Shown here in pieces: positions 57,330 through 64,000 of a stretch of 64,000 nucleotides of DNA. This DNA comes from Ruania halotolerans (GTDB taxonomy: Bacteria; Actinomycetota; Actinomycetes; Actinomycetales; Beutenbergiaceae): positions 744,001 through 808,000 of the forward strand of contig NZ_CP088017.1 of NCBI RefSeq assembly GCF_021049285.1, given 5' to 3'. The notes below the pieces were generated by a model. That model did not search any database. It had not been told where the DNA came from and saw only the letters and a program-made list of their open reading frames with translations. The translations under genes and the position numbers were made by a program. Position 1 is the stretch's first letter; every line of letters begins with the position of its first letter.

Positions 57330-58067
57330 ATGACGTACACCCTCATCCTGCTCCGCCACGGCGAGAGCGAATGGAACGCCAAGAACCTGTTCACCGGCTG
57401 GGTTGATGTGCCCTTGTCCGAGACCGGAATCGAGGAAGCCCGCCGCGGCGGGCAACTCCTCATTGACGCCGGCGTGCTGCCGGATGTGCTGCACACCTCG
57501 ATGCTGCGACGTGCGATCACGACGGCGAATCTTACCTTGGACGCGGCCGACCGGCATTGGATTCCGGTCAAGCGCTCCTGGCGTCTCAACGAGCGCCACT
57601 ACGGCGCGCTGCAGGGCAAGGACAAGAAGCAGATTCGGGACGAGTTCGGTGAGGAGCAGTTCATGACCTGGCGGCGCTCCTACGATGTGCCGCCGCCGGC
57701 GATCGAAGCGGGTTCGGAGTTCTCCCAGGATGCTGACCCGCGGTATGCCGGTGAACCGATCCCGGCGACTGAGTGCCTCAAGGACGTCCTCGCCCGCGCG
57801 CTGCCCTACTGGGACTCCGCCGTGGTGCCGGACCTCAAGGAGGGCAAGGTGGTGCTGGTAGCCGCGCACGGCAACTCGCTGCGTGCCATCATCAAGCACC
57901 TGGACGGGATCGACGATGAGACGATCGCCGGGCTCAATGTGCCCACCGGGATCCCGTTGCTCTACGAACTTGACGAGAACCTGAAGCCGCTGACCAAGGG
58001 CGGGCGCTACCTCGACCCGAAGGCAGCCGAGGCCGCCATCGCCGCAGTCGCCAACCAGGGCCGCTGA
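57330..58067 (+). CDS. gpmA: 2,3-bisphosphoglycerate-dependent phosphoglycerate mutase
   Basis: A 245-residue glycolytic enzyme. The phosphohistidine motif [18 protein letters not shown] lies at residues 7-24; [16 protein letters not shown] and [15 protein letters not shown] are conserved. The ATG follows CAGACT (57318-57323) by six bases. A strong bidirectional terminator lies downstream. In actinobacteria gpmA commonly neighbours phoU/senX3-regX3, as here. Confidence 0.97.
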   Translation: MTYTLILLRHGESEWNAKNLFTGWVDVPLSETGIEEARRGGQLLIDAGVLPDVLHTSMLRRAITTANLTLDAADRHWIPVKRSWRLNERHYGALQGKDKKQIRDEFGEEQFMTWRRSYDVPPPAIEAGSEFSQDADPRYAGEPIPATECLKDVLARALPYWDSAVVPDLKEGKVVLVAAHGNSLRAIIKHLDGIDDETIAGLNVPTGIPLLYELDENLKPLTKGGRYLDPKAAEAAIAAVANQGR

Positions 58068-58104
58068 GCGTCACTGCACGACGCTGAGCAGCACCGCACA
58101 CGAC

Positions 58105-58145
58105 ACGCAGGGCGCCGAACTCACCAGGAGTTCGGCGCCCTGCGT
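58105..58145. terminator. Strong bidirectional terminator between gpmA and phoU
   Basis: ACGCAGGGCGCCGAACTC (58105-58122) pairs perfectly with its complement at 58128-58145 around an ACCAG loop, an 18-bp stem between convergent genes. Confidence 0.88.
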
Positions 58146-58173
58146 ACGTGGGGTGCCGGGTGCGGCCAGGCAG

Positions 58174-58827
58174 TTAGTCGGTGGGCGCGTCCAGTTCGCC
58201 GGTCACCAGGTAGGAGATGCGCTGGGCGACGGAGACGGCGTGGTCCCCGAATCGCTCGTAGAAGCGCGCGAGGAGCGTGACATCGACGGTCTGCGGGACC
58301 GAACCGGTCCAGTCCGGGGCGAGCGTCGTGGTGAACGTGCGCTGGTGCAGTTCATCCAGCACGTCGTCCTCCCGCTCGATCGCGGAAGCGAGTTCGAGGT
58401 CATGGCTCTCCAGGAGCGCCACCACATTGGCGGCCACGCCGTTGGCGGCCGTGGCCAGCTCGGCGAAGATCTCACGCGCCTGCTCGGGAAGCGCCTGGTC
58501 CGGGTAGCGCATCCGGGTCACCTGGGCGATGTGGCGAGCGAGGTCACCCATCCGCTCGATCGAGGCGCTGATCCGCAGACCCGAGACGATCACGCGCAGG
58601 TCCGTCGCCACCGGCTGTTGCCGCGCGAGCAGCGTCACGCAGCGTTCGTCGAGCTCTCGCTCGATGCTGTCGATCGCATCATCAGCCGCGATCACCTGCT
58701 CCGCCAACTGCAGGTCGGCCGTTTCCAGTGCAGTGGAGGCGTCGCGCACCGCAGCCTGCACCTGCCGTGCCATCTGCAGCAGGCCTTCACCGACCTGACC
58801 TAGCTCCTGCTCGAAGATCGCTCGCAC
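58174..58827 (-). CDS. phoU: Phosphate-signalling protein PhoU
   Basis: A 217-residue protein of two similar three-helix bundles. It has the metal motifs ADDAIDSIERELDERC and ESHDLELASAIEREDDVLDELH, and the conserved RMGDLARHIAQV and RFYERFGDHAVSVAQRI. PhoU restrains the sensor kinase when phosphate is plentiful. The GTG at 58827 (VRAIFEQEL) is chosen by comparison with family N-termini, with GAGAGGA upstream; an ATG at 58845 is also possible. Divergent from senX3, with a PHO box between. Confidence 0.93.
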   Translation of the reverse strand: MRAIFEQELGQVGEGLLQMARQVQAAVRDASTALETADLQLAEQVIAADDAIDSIERELDERCVTLLARQQPVATDLRVIVSGLRISASIERMGDLARHIAQVTRMRYPDQALPEQAREIFAELATAANGVAANVVALLESHDLELASAIEREDDVLDELHQRTFTTTLAPDWTGSVPQTVDVTLLARFYERFGDHAVSVAQRISYLVTGELDAPTD

Positions 58828-58913
58828 CCTCGTCCGTCCTCTCATCGTGCGCCCGAATGGGCACGTGCAATGTCACAGCCCACTACACGCGAGTTCCTAG
58901 AGTCTCATGGCTG

Positions 58914-58942
58914 GGTGAATACCTGGTGCCCGGAAGGTGAAC
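58914..58942 (-). promoter_or_regulatory. PHO box: three 11-bp direct-repeat units between phoU and senX3
   Basis: GGTGAAT (58914), GGTGCCC (58925) and GGTGAAC (58936) recur at exactly 11-bp spacing. On the minus strand they read GTTCACC-like, the unit bound by PhoP in Streptomyces and RegX3 in mycobacteria. Location between phoU and senX3-regX3 fits phosphate control and autoregulation. Confidence 0.8.
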
Positions 58943-59004
58943 ATCGACGCACCCGGGACGCCGGCGTGCAGTCGTGCTCCGGCGCGCCGTCTAGTCTGGC
59001 GCGT

Positions 59005-60201
59005 GTGGACCAGGCGTGGCTGATCGTGGCAGTCGGCGTGCTCGGCCTGTTCGTCGGGGCGAGTGCGGCGCTGGCCTTTCGTGTGTCCGAGCGCAGCCAA
59101 CGTGGGACTGACTCGAGTGAGCCGGCACGAATGGGCCTCGACGACGATGTTGCCGCACTGCTCGCGGCCCTGCGCTCGGATTCTGTGCTCCTCGGGCCCT
59201 CAGGAGAGGTCCTCCGTGCCGCGCCGGCGGCATACAGCGCCGGTCTCGTGCGCAACGGGGCGATCGCCCATGCGCCGCTGGAGGAGTTGATCGAGGAGGT
59301 GCGTACCTCTGGGCGCAGCCGGGACGAGCAGATGATCATCCCGCGCTCGCAGGTGCCGGGCTCGGATCGGCTCGCCTTCGATCTGCGTGTCGCACCGCTG
59401 ACCGGCGGGCGGGTCCTGGTGCTTGCCGAGGACCGGACGGCGGAACGCCGGGTGGAGGAGGTGCGCCGGGACTTTGTGGCGAATGTCTCCCACGAGTTGA
59501 AGACGCCCGTGGGTGCGATCGCCCTGCTTGCCGAGACCGCCGCCGATGCTGCCGACGATCCCGATGCAGTCCGCCACTTCTCGGCCGGTATGCAGCGCGA
59601 GAGTATTCGCCTGTCCGCCCTGGTGCAGGAGATCATCGAACTCTCCCGGCTCCAGGCGCCCGAGCGCGAGGTGGATTTCGTTGAGGTCCCGCTGGATGCA
59701 GTCGTGGCCGAGGCGGTGGATCGAGTGCGCGTAGAAGCCGAGGCACGAGATGTGACCGTCGTCGTCGGTGGGCAGCGCGGTCTACGGGTGCTCGGCGATC
59801 ACGCACTGCTCGTGACCGCCTTGCGCAATCTTCTCGACAATGCGCTGCGCTATTCACCCACCGGAACCCGCGTGAGTGTGGGTGTGCGGGAGTCAGACGG
59901 CATCGCGGAGATCGCCGTCGTGGATCAAGGCGTGGGCCTGTCTCCCGAGGACGCTCCCCGCGTCTTTGAGCGCTTCTACCGGGTGGACCCGGCCCGCTCC
60001 CGAGAAACCGGAGGCACCGGACTGGGGCTCTCGATTGTCAAGCACGTGGCCGCCAACCACGGCGGCGAGGTACGCGTGTGGTCGACGCCGGGCCGCGGTT
60101 CCACCTTCACCCTACGGATCCCCGCAGCTGAGGCCGCGCAGGATCCCGCCAGTCAGCCTGCCACTGCGCCCGACTCGGGCGCGGAAGGAGAGAAGCCGTG
60201 A
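59005..60201 (+). CDS. senX3: Phosphate-responsive sensor histidine kinase (SenX3/PhoR-like)
   Basis: A 398-residue kinase with one N-terminal membrane helix (WLIVAVGVLGLFVGASAALAF), a PAS-like region (about 50-140), HisKA with phosphoacceptor His163 (VSHELKTPVGAIALLAE), and an ATPase domain with the N-box NLLDNALRYSP, DQGVGLSPED and GGTGLGLSIVKH. It autophosphorylates under phosphate limitation and passes phosphate to RegX3. The GTG at 59005 follows TAGTCT (58992-58997) by seven bases; longer frames run into the PHO box. The stop overlaps regX3 by four bases. Confidence 0.94.
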   Translation: MDQAWLIVAVGVLGLFVGASAALAFRVSERSQRGTDSSEPARMGLDDDVAALLAALRSDSVLLGPSGEVLRAAPAAYSAGLVRNGAIAHAPLEELIEEVRTSGRSRDEQMIIPRSQVPGSDRLAFDLRVAPLTGGRVLVLAEDRTAERRVEEVRRDFVANVSHELKTPVGAIALLAETAADAADDPDAVRHFSAGMQRESIRLSALVQEIIELSRLQAPEREVDFVEVPLDAVVAEAVDRVRVEAEARDVTVVVGGQRGLRVLGDHALLVTALRNLLDNALRYSPTGTRVSVGVRESDGIAEIAVVDQGVGLSPEDAPRVFERFYRVDPARSRETGGTGLGLSIVKHVAANHGGEVRVWSTPGRGSTFTLRIPAAEAAQDPASQPATAPDSGAEGEKP

Positions 60202-60890
60202 CCCGTATCCTGCTCGTCGAGGACGAGGACTCCTATCGTGAGCCGCTCACGTACCAGCTCACCCGGGAGGGCTTTGAGGTGATCGCCGTGGCCACCGGCT
60301 CCGATGCGCTCGTGGAGTTCGACCGCTCGAGCATCGATCTGGTGTTGCTGGACTTGATGCTGCCTGGCTTCTCCGGCGTGGAGGTGTGCCGGGAACTGCG
60401 CCAGCGCAGCAGCGTGCCGGTGATCATGCTCACCGCGAAGGACAGTGAGATCGACAAGGTGGTCGGGCTTGAGATCGGTGCGGACGACTACGTGACCAAG
60501 CCGTACTCGTTCCGGGAGCTGCTCGCCCGGATCAGGGCGGTGCTGCGTCGCGGGGGCGACGGTAGCGGTGAGGTGGACGAGCCGTCCGTGCTCAGCGTCG
60601 GCCGGGTCCGGATGGACACAGACCGGCACGTGGTCACTGTGGGCAGCGAGGAGGTGGCGCTGCCGTTGCGCGAGTTCGAGCTGCTTGAGCTGTTCCTGCG
60701 CAATCCTGACCGGGTGCTCACCCGCGGTCAGCTCATCGATCGTGTGTGGGGTGCCGACTACGTGGGCGACACGAAGACGCTGGACGTCCACGTGAAGCGG
60801 ATCCGGGCGAAGGTGGAGAAGGATCCGGTCCAGCCGCAGGTGCTGGTCACCGTTCGCGGACTCGGCTACAAACTCGTCTCCGAGGGCTGA
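60198..60890 (+). CDS. regX3: OmpR-family response regulator RegX3
   Basis: A 230-residue regulator. The receiver domain has the acidic pocket EDED and the phosphorylated Asp52 (LVLLDLMLPGFSG), Thr in MLTAKD and Lys in TKPYSF. A winged-helix DNA-binding domain follows (LPLREFELLELFLRNPDRVLTRGQLIDRVWG, KTLDVHVKRIRAKVE). By family it activates phosphate-starvation genes through PHO boxes, one of which lies upstream of this operon. Co-translated with senX3 (GTGA). Confidence 0.96.
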   Translation: MTRILLVEDEDSYREPLTYQLTREGFEVIAVATGSDALVEFDRSSIDLVLLDLMLPGFSGVEVCRELRQRSSVPVIMLTAKDSEIDKVVGLEIGADDYVTKPYSFRELLARIRAVLRRGGDGSGEVDEPSVLSVGRVRMDTDRHVVTVGSEEVALPLREFELLELFLRNPDRVLTRGQLIDRVWGADYVGDTKTLDVHVKRIRAKVEKDPVQPQVLVTVRGLGYKLVSEG

Positions 60891-60904
60891 GCGGATCGGA
60901 CCAC

Positions 60905-61396
60905 TCAGCTGCTCGCCGGGTCGCCGTTCTCGGCGGGCAGGTACTCGTCATAGGGCGGGATCGCGCCGTCCAGCACCGGGACGTCGAGTGACGTCGACCC
61001 TGCCTCGGGTGCGGATACCTGCATCTCCAGCACGGCCCCGGGCGGCACCGCCACGGCGGGGAGGGTGACGTCTTCATGGTCCGGTCCGAGCAACAGCGTG
61101 GCCCCTGCATCGACGGACAGGACGAGCCCGCCAGAGACGCCCTCTGCCGTGAGGGTGACCTCAGTGGGTTCGGCACCGTCATTGACCACAGCGCCCAGCA
61201 CGGCGCCGGCGCCGCCCTCGGAAGCGCTGAGCACCATGAGGTTCTCCACCCGGATCGACTCACCCAGGTCAGCGCGAACGCCGTCACTCGGTGCGTACAT
61301 CTCCATGGTGGTGATCGGGCTGCATGCGCCGGCGCCCAGGGCGGTGGTGGCGGCTAGTGCCAAGACAGCCGCGAGACGACGGGTGCTGCGAGCCAC
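60905..61396 (-). CDS. Lipoprotein of unknown function
   Basis: A 163-residue exported protein with a short signal peptide and lipobox LGAGAC (Cys25). The mature part is an all-beta, acidic domain (VENLMVLSASEGGAGAVLGAVVND, TLLLGPDHEDVTLPAVAVPPGAVLEMQV), resembling the small immunoglobulin-like copper-chaperone-type lipoproteins but without Met/His ligands. The GTG at 61396 follows AAGGAGA. Convergent with regX3, only 14 bases away. A possible -10 (TTAGAT) lies at 61432-61427 on the minus strand. Function unknown. Confidence 0.82.
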   Translation of the reverse strand: MARSTRRLAAVLALAATTALGAGACSPITTMEMYAPSDGVRADLGESIRVENLMVLSASEGGAGAVLGAVVNDGAEPTEVTLTAEGVSGGLVLSVDAGATLLLGPDHEDVTLPAVAVPPGAVLEMQVSAPEAGSTSLDVPVLDGAIPPYDEYLPAENGDPASS

Positions 61397-61514
61397 GGGA
61401 TCTCCTTGAGGTGATGCAGACGGACGATCTAACCTTAATGCCTGGCGGCTCGTCCTTGATGTCGCGCAGATGCGTTCACATCTCCTCCACATCGTCGTGG
61501 CTTCGCACGGGAGC

Positions 61515-61572
61515 CCCGCCGCTGTAAACGGCGGGCCAGAGCGGTAAACCGCCGGTCTGTGCGTGGTAAACT
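61515..61572 (+). promoter_or_regulatory. Phased GTAAAC repeats and promoter of carD
   Basis: TGTAAAC (61523), GGTAAAC (61543) and GGTAAAC (61565) recur at 20 and 22 bases. The first is the loop of a CCCGCCG/CGGCGGG stem (61515-61521 with 61529-61535), and the second is the centre of GCGG-TAAA-CCGC. The third overlaps TAAACT (61567-61572), a likely -10 about 30 bases before the carD ATG. Confidence 0.6.
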
Positions 61573-61601
61573 TGACTCTTGCGAAAGGGGAGTGCCAGCA
61601 C

Positions 61602-62084
61602 ATGACCTTCACAGTCGGCGAGACCGTCGTCTACCCGCACCACGGGGCGGCCCTCATTGAAGAGATCTCCAAGCGAATCATTCGGGGGGAGGAAAAGCTC
61701 TATTTGCGGCTCAAGGTGGCCCAAGGCGATCTGACCATCGAGGTCCCCGCGGAGAATGTCGATCTTGTCGGCGTGCGTGACGTCGTCGGTAAAGAAGGCC
61801 TGGAGAAGGTCTTCGAGGTACTCCGCGCCCCGTATACCGAGGAGCCGACGAACTGGTCCCGCCGGTACAAGGCGAACGTTGAGAAGATCGCCTCGGGTGA
61901 TGTGATCAAGGTGGCCGAAGTGGTGCGCGACCTTTCCCGCCGGGATGCCGATCGCGGCCTATCCGCCGGTGAGAAGCGGATGCTCGCCCGGGCCCGCCAG
62001 ATTCTCGTCTCTGAGCTCGCTCTCGCCGAGCACACCGAAGAGGAGAAGGCCGAGGCCATGCTGGACGAGGTCCTCGCCTCCTGA
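61602..62084 (+). CDS. carD: CarD-family RNA polymerase-binding regulator
   Basis: A 160-residue protein. The N-terminal Tudor-like RNA-polymerase-interaction domain is [20 protein letters not shown]...[18 protein letters not shown], and the helical C-terminal domain contains [17 protein letters not shown] with the conserved Trp that wedges into the promoter bubble. CarD stabilises open complexes at many promoters, notably rRNA. The ATG at 61602 has AAAGGGGA upstream. Followed directly by ispD and ispF, the conserved order in actinobacteria. Confidence 0.97.
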   Translation: MTFTVGETVVYPHHGAALIEEISKRIIRGEEKLYLRLKVAQGDLTIEVPAENVDLVGVRDVVGKEGLEKVFEVLRAPYTEEPTNWSRRYKANVEKIASGDVIKVAEVVRDLSRRDADRGLSAGEKRMLARARQILVSELALAEHTEEEKAEAMLDEVLAS

Positions 62085-62107
62085 CCACATCGTCGCCCCG
62101 CGCCGGG

Positions 62108-62812
62108 GTGGTCCTGACGGCGGCCGGATCCGGAACACGGTTCGGCGCCACTGTGCCGAAGGCGTTGGTGCCCCTGGCAGGGCGGGCGTTGGTCGCTCTC
62201 GCGGCCGAGCGGCTCGCCGCCTCCGGGGTGGTCGCCGAGATCGTGGTGACAGCACCGGCCGGACATCTGGACGAGGTCCAGTCGGCTGTGCTCGCCGCGA
62301 CTCAGACGTGGGCAGACCTCCGAGTGCAGATCGTGGCCGGTGGTCCCTCCCGGCAGGCGTCCGTTGCCGCCGGGCTGGCTGCCCTCGGGCCGACGGCGGA
62401 GGTCATCTTGGTGCACGACGCCGCCCGCCCGCTCGCCTCACCTGCGCTGATCCGGCAACTGGTCGCCACGGTCGACTCCGGTCATGACGCCGTGATTCCC
62501 GCGGTCCCCGTGATCGACACCATCAAGGAGGTCGACGACGGCGATCCTCCCGTCGCCCTGCGAACGGTCAACCGCTCGGCGCTACGTGCGGTGCAGACGC
62601 CTCAGGCGTTTCGCGCCCATGTGCTGCGACGGGCCCACGAGGTCGGCGCAGCCCAGGCGGCGGATGAGTCGACGGCGGTCAGTGACGATGCGGGACTCGT
62701 GGAGGCGCTCGGGCTCCCGGTGTACGTGATTGCGGGGGAGCGGGCGGCGATGAAAGTGACCACTGCCCACGATCTGGCGATCGCCGAGTTGTACCTGAGG
62801 GAGGGGGCATGA
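62108..62812 (+). CDS. ispD: 2-C-methyl-D-erythritol 4-phosphate cytidylyltransferase
   Basis: A 234-residue enzyme of the MEP isoprenoid pathway (CTP plus MEP to CDP-ME). It has [23 protein letters not shown] (CTP loop), [22 protein letters not shown] and [10 protein letters not shown]. The only canonical start is GTG at 62108, which trims the first strand to MVLTAAG. The frame upstream reads LTTSSPRAG from a CTG at 62081 that overlaps the carD stop (CTGA). Family N-termini fit the longer form, so a CTG start is possible. Confidence 0.93.
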   Translation: MVLTAAGSGTRFGATVPKALVPLAGRALVALAAERLAASGVVAEIVVTAPAGHLDEVQSAVLAATQTWADLRVQIVAGGPSRQASVAAGLAALGPTAEVILVHDAARPLASPALIRQLVATVDSGHDAVIPAVPVIDTIKEVDDGDPPVALRTVNRSALRAVQTPQAFRAHVLRRAHEVGAAQAADESTAVSDDAGLVEALGLPVYVIAGERAAMKVTTAHDLAIAELYLREGA

Positions 62813-63306
62813 CGATCCCACGCACCGGGATCGGGGTGGACGTGCACGCGTTCGCCACCGACGGTTCCACCGGGCTCGCACTCGCAGGGCTGCACTTTCC
62901 TGACGAGCCCGCTCTGGTGGGGCACTCCGACGGCGATGTGGCCGCTCATGCGGCTGCGGACGCACTGTTCAGCGCTGCCGGATTGGGGGATCTGGGTCAG
63001 CAGTTCGGTACCGCTGATCCGCAATGGGCCGGTGCCGCGGGGGTGGTGTTGCTCGGTGAGGCCGCGCGCCGGGTGCGTGGCGCCGGGTTCGAGATCGGAA
63101 ACGTCGCCGTGCAGGTGATCGGCAGCCGCCCGAAACTTGGCCCAGTCCGTGCGCAGGCGCAGCAAGCGCTGTCGGAGGCTGCGGGCGCCCCAGTCACCAT
63201 CTCGGCCACGACCACGGACGGGCTCGGCTTCACGGGCCGCGGCGAGGGATTGGCCGCGATCGCCACCGCCCTCGTCGTGCCACGAGAGCGCGCTCACCCC
63301 ACCTGA
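62809..63306 (+). CDS. ispF: 2-C-methyl-D-erythritol 2,4-cyclodiphosphate synthase
   Basis: A 165-residue enzyme, the next-but-one MEP-pathway step after IspD. The zinc site is [32 protein letters not shown] is the signature, and [13 protein letters not shown] is at the C-terminus. The ATG overlaps the ispD stop by four bases. Last gene of carD-ispD-ispF; a family B palindrome follows. Confidence 0.96.
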   Translation: MTIPRTGIGVDVHAFATDGSTGLALAGLHFPDEPALVGHSDGDVAAHAAADALFSAAGLGDLGQQFGTADPQWAGAAGVVLLGEAARRVRGAGFEIGNVAVQVIGSRPKLGPVRAQAQQALSEAAGAPVTISATTTDGLGFTGRGEGLAAIATALVVPRERAHPT

Positions 63307-63334
63307 CCCACCCGGTCCAACCCACCCCGCCCTG

Positions 63335-63395
63335 GCGCGAGTGCGCAGCATCTCGCTCATCTGGTGAGATATAGCCGAGATCGGCGGCACGCGAG
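63335..63395. repeat. Family B imperfect palindrome, copy 4
   Basis: GCGCGAGTGCGC at the left and GGCACGCGAGG at the right pair imperfectly, around CTCATCTGGTGAG. The right half shares TGAGATATAGCCGAGATCGG exactly with the copy at 31.2 kb. It lies between convergent ispF and marR. Confidence 0.85.
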
Positions 63396-63397
63396 GC

Positions 63398-63847
63398 TCA
63401 CCCAGTGTCGATGAGGGTGCGCAGGAGGCGTCGTAGCTCGTCCTGATCGTCAGGGCTCAGCCGATCGAACATGGTCCGCTGCGCCTCGTCGCGCGCGCGT
63501 TCGATGTGCTCGACCAATCCTCGGCCGTCGTCGGTCACCTGAACGAGGACGGCGCGACGGTCCTCGGGGGAGCGCACCCGCTCGATAAGGCCGCGCTCTT
63601 CTAAGGTGTCCACCACCTCGGTCGCGGACCGTGGTGCGATGCGCAATCGCGCGGCGAGGTCGGAAACCCGACCACCGTCGTCGGCCATCGCGGTACGCAG
63701 GGCCATCGCCTGGTGCGGCGAGAGCCCCCACTCCTCGAGCGACTGTGCCCACGCCCGGCGCGTCTGGTGCGCCGCGTAGAGGAGCAGTTCGTGCAGGTCT
63801 GCATCGGGGTTCGGTGGCTCCCGGTGGCGATGTGACCAGCCTTTCAT
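63398..63847 (-). CDS. MarR-family transcriptional regulator
   Basis: A 149-residue winged-helix repressor. It has LSPHQAMALRTAMADDGGRVSDLAARLRIAPRSATEVVDTLEERGLIERVRSPEDRRAVLVQVT, the classic MarR recognition helix and DRRAV wing. It is divergent from the gene at 63934, which it probably controls through the TGAGGTA repeats at 63877-63905. Ligand unknown. Confidence 0.92.
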   Translation of the reverse strand: MKGWSHRHREPPNPDADLHELLLYAAHQTRRAWAQSLEEWGLSPHQAMALRTAMADDGGRVSDLAARLRIAPRSATEVVDTLEERGLIERVRSPEDRRAVLVQVTDDGRGLVEHIERARDEAQRTMFDRLSPDDQDELRRLLRTLIDTG

Positions 63848-63876
63848 CTCTGCAGCCTACCGCGGCACCAACATAA

Positions 63877-63905
63877 TGAGGTACCCTCACTATATATCTA
63901 CCTCA
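63877..63905. promoter_or_regulatory. Probable MarR operator with AT-rich promoter
   Basis: TGAGG-TAC-CCTCA (63877-63889) is a 5-bp-arm palindrome, and TACCTCA (63899-63905) is the complement of the initial TGAGGTA, giving three half-sites. TATATAT (63891-63897) between them may be the -10 for the rightward gene. Confidence 0.6.
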
Positions 63906-63933
63906 GTATTCTCCAGTTGAGAGGAGGGTGCCC

Positions 63934-64000
63934 ATGCGTGGCGAACCACCGACCCGCATCGACCCTCGTGACCAGGCCCAGCTGAGCAACCATCCCGTCT
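63934..64000 (+). CDS. N-terminus of a gene cut by the window edge
   Basis: An ATG with a strong GAGGAGGG ribosome site (63921-63928) opens a frame of 22 visible codons (MRGEPPTRIDPRDQAQLSNHPV). Divergent from marR. The wording resembles the N-terminus of ABC multidrug exporter half-transporters found beside such regulators, but 22 residues cannot establish this. Confidence 0.6.
   Translation, partial: MRGEPPTRIDPRDQAQLSNHPV

Noticed and set aside
63934-64000. Firm naming of the right-edge gene as an ABC multidrug exporter.
   Set aside because: Only 22 residues are visible; resemblance is suggestive at best.

Overview
The window is high-GC chromosomal DNA of an actinobacterium, most likely in the order Micrococcales (Ruania/Beutenbergia-like; the genus is inference). 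Supporting signs are lsr2, carD, a SenX3-RegX3-type system beside phoU, a mycothiol-dependent maleylpyruvate isomerase-family enzyme, the TadE-like/DECH-helicase neighbourhood, and the cell-wall/tRNA/folate gene order dacB - zincin - tilS - hpt - ftsH - folE - folP - folB/folK. It reads as mostly core chromosome. There is no CRISPR array, insertion sequence or prophage. The only clear accessory-type gene is a DUF222/HNH endonuclease between dacB and the zincin gene.

Layout. 0-17 kb: end of a Tad-secretion neighbourhood gene, a large DECH helicase, a proton-pumping pyrophosphatase (hppA), a short-chain dehydrogenase tail-to-tail with an MFS transporter, a methyltransferase, a PAP2 phosphatase, topA, a Gfo/Idh oxidoreductase, and a drug-type ABC exporter divergent from its TetR regulator. 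17-24 kb: a lipoprotein, tmk-holB, a secreted TAP-type peptidase, tRNA-Thr(CGT) and phosphoketolase. 24-35 kb: an ECF-like sigma factor with a membrane partner, a D-lactate-dehydrogenase-like flavo-iron-sulfur protein with an unknown acidic-repeat protein, a DinB-like enzyme, a second Gfo/Idh enzyme, and metY-metX. 35-44 kb: an NlpC/P60 hydrolase, ppa, dacB, the HNH gene, a zincin, tilS and hpt. 44-56 kb: ftsH-folE, folP, a folB-folK fusion, DUF3180, two PH-domain proteins, a DUF2520-panC fusion, panD, lysS, a 57-residue membrane protein and lsr2. 56-64 kb: a lactonase-like propeller, gpmA, phoU | senX3-regX3, a lipoprotein, carD-ispD-ispF, and marR divergent from a gene cut by the window edge.

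The genes mostly serve housekeeping: folate and pantothenate/CoA precursors, methionine by direct sulfhydrylation, isoprenoids by the MEP route, phosphate sensing, and peptidoglycan turnover.

The most informative non-coding signals are these. (i) An A-N3-T -10-like hexamer lies six to eight bases upstream of about sixteen start codons, the signature of leaderless transcripts. (ii) Three 11-bp-phased PHO-box units lie between phoU and senX3. (iii) An 18-bp-arm inverted repeat overlaps a near-consensus promoter between the ABC operon and tetR. (iv) Helically phased GTAAAC repeats precede carD. (v) Two families of dispersed intergenic palindromes (A at 0.3 and 21.2 kb; B at 30.4, 31.2, 32.4 and 63.4 kb) share a short core and cannot all be terminators.
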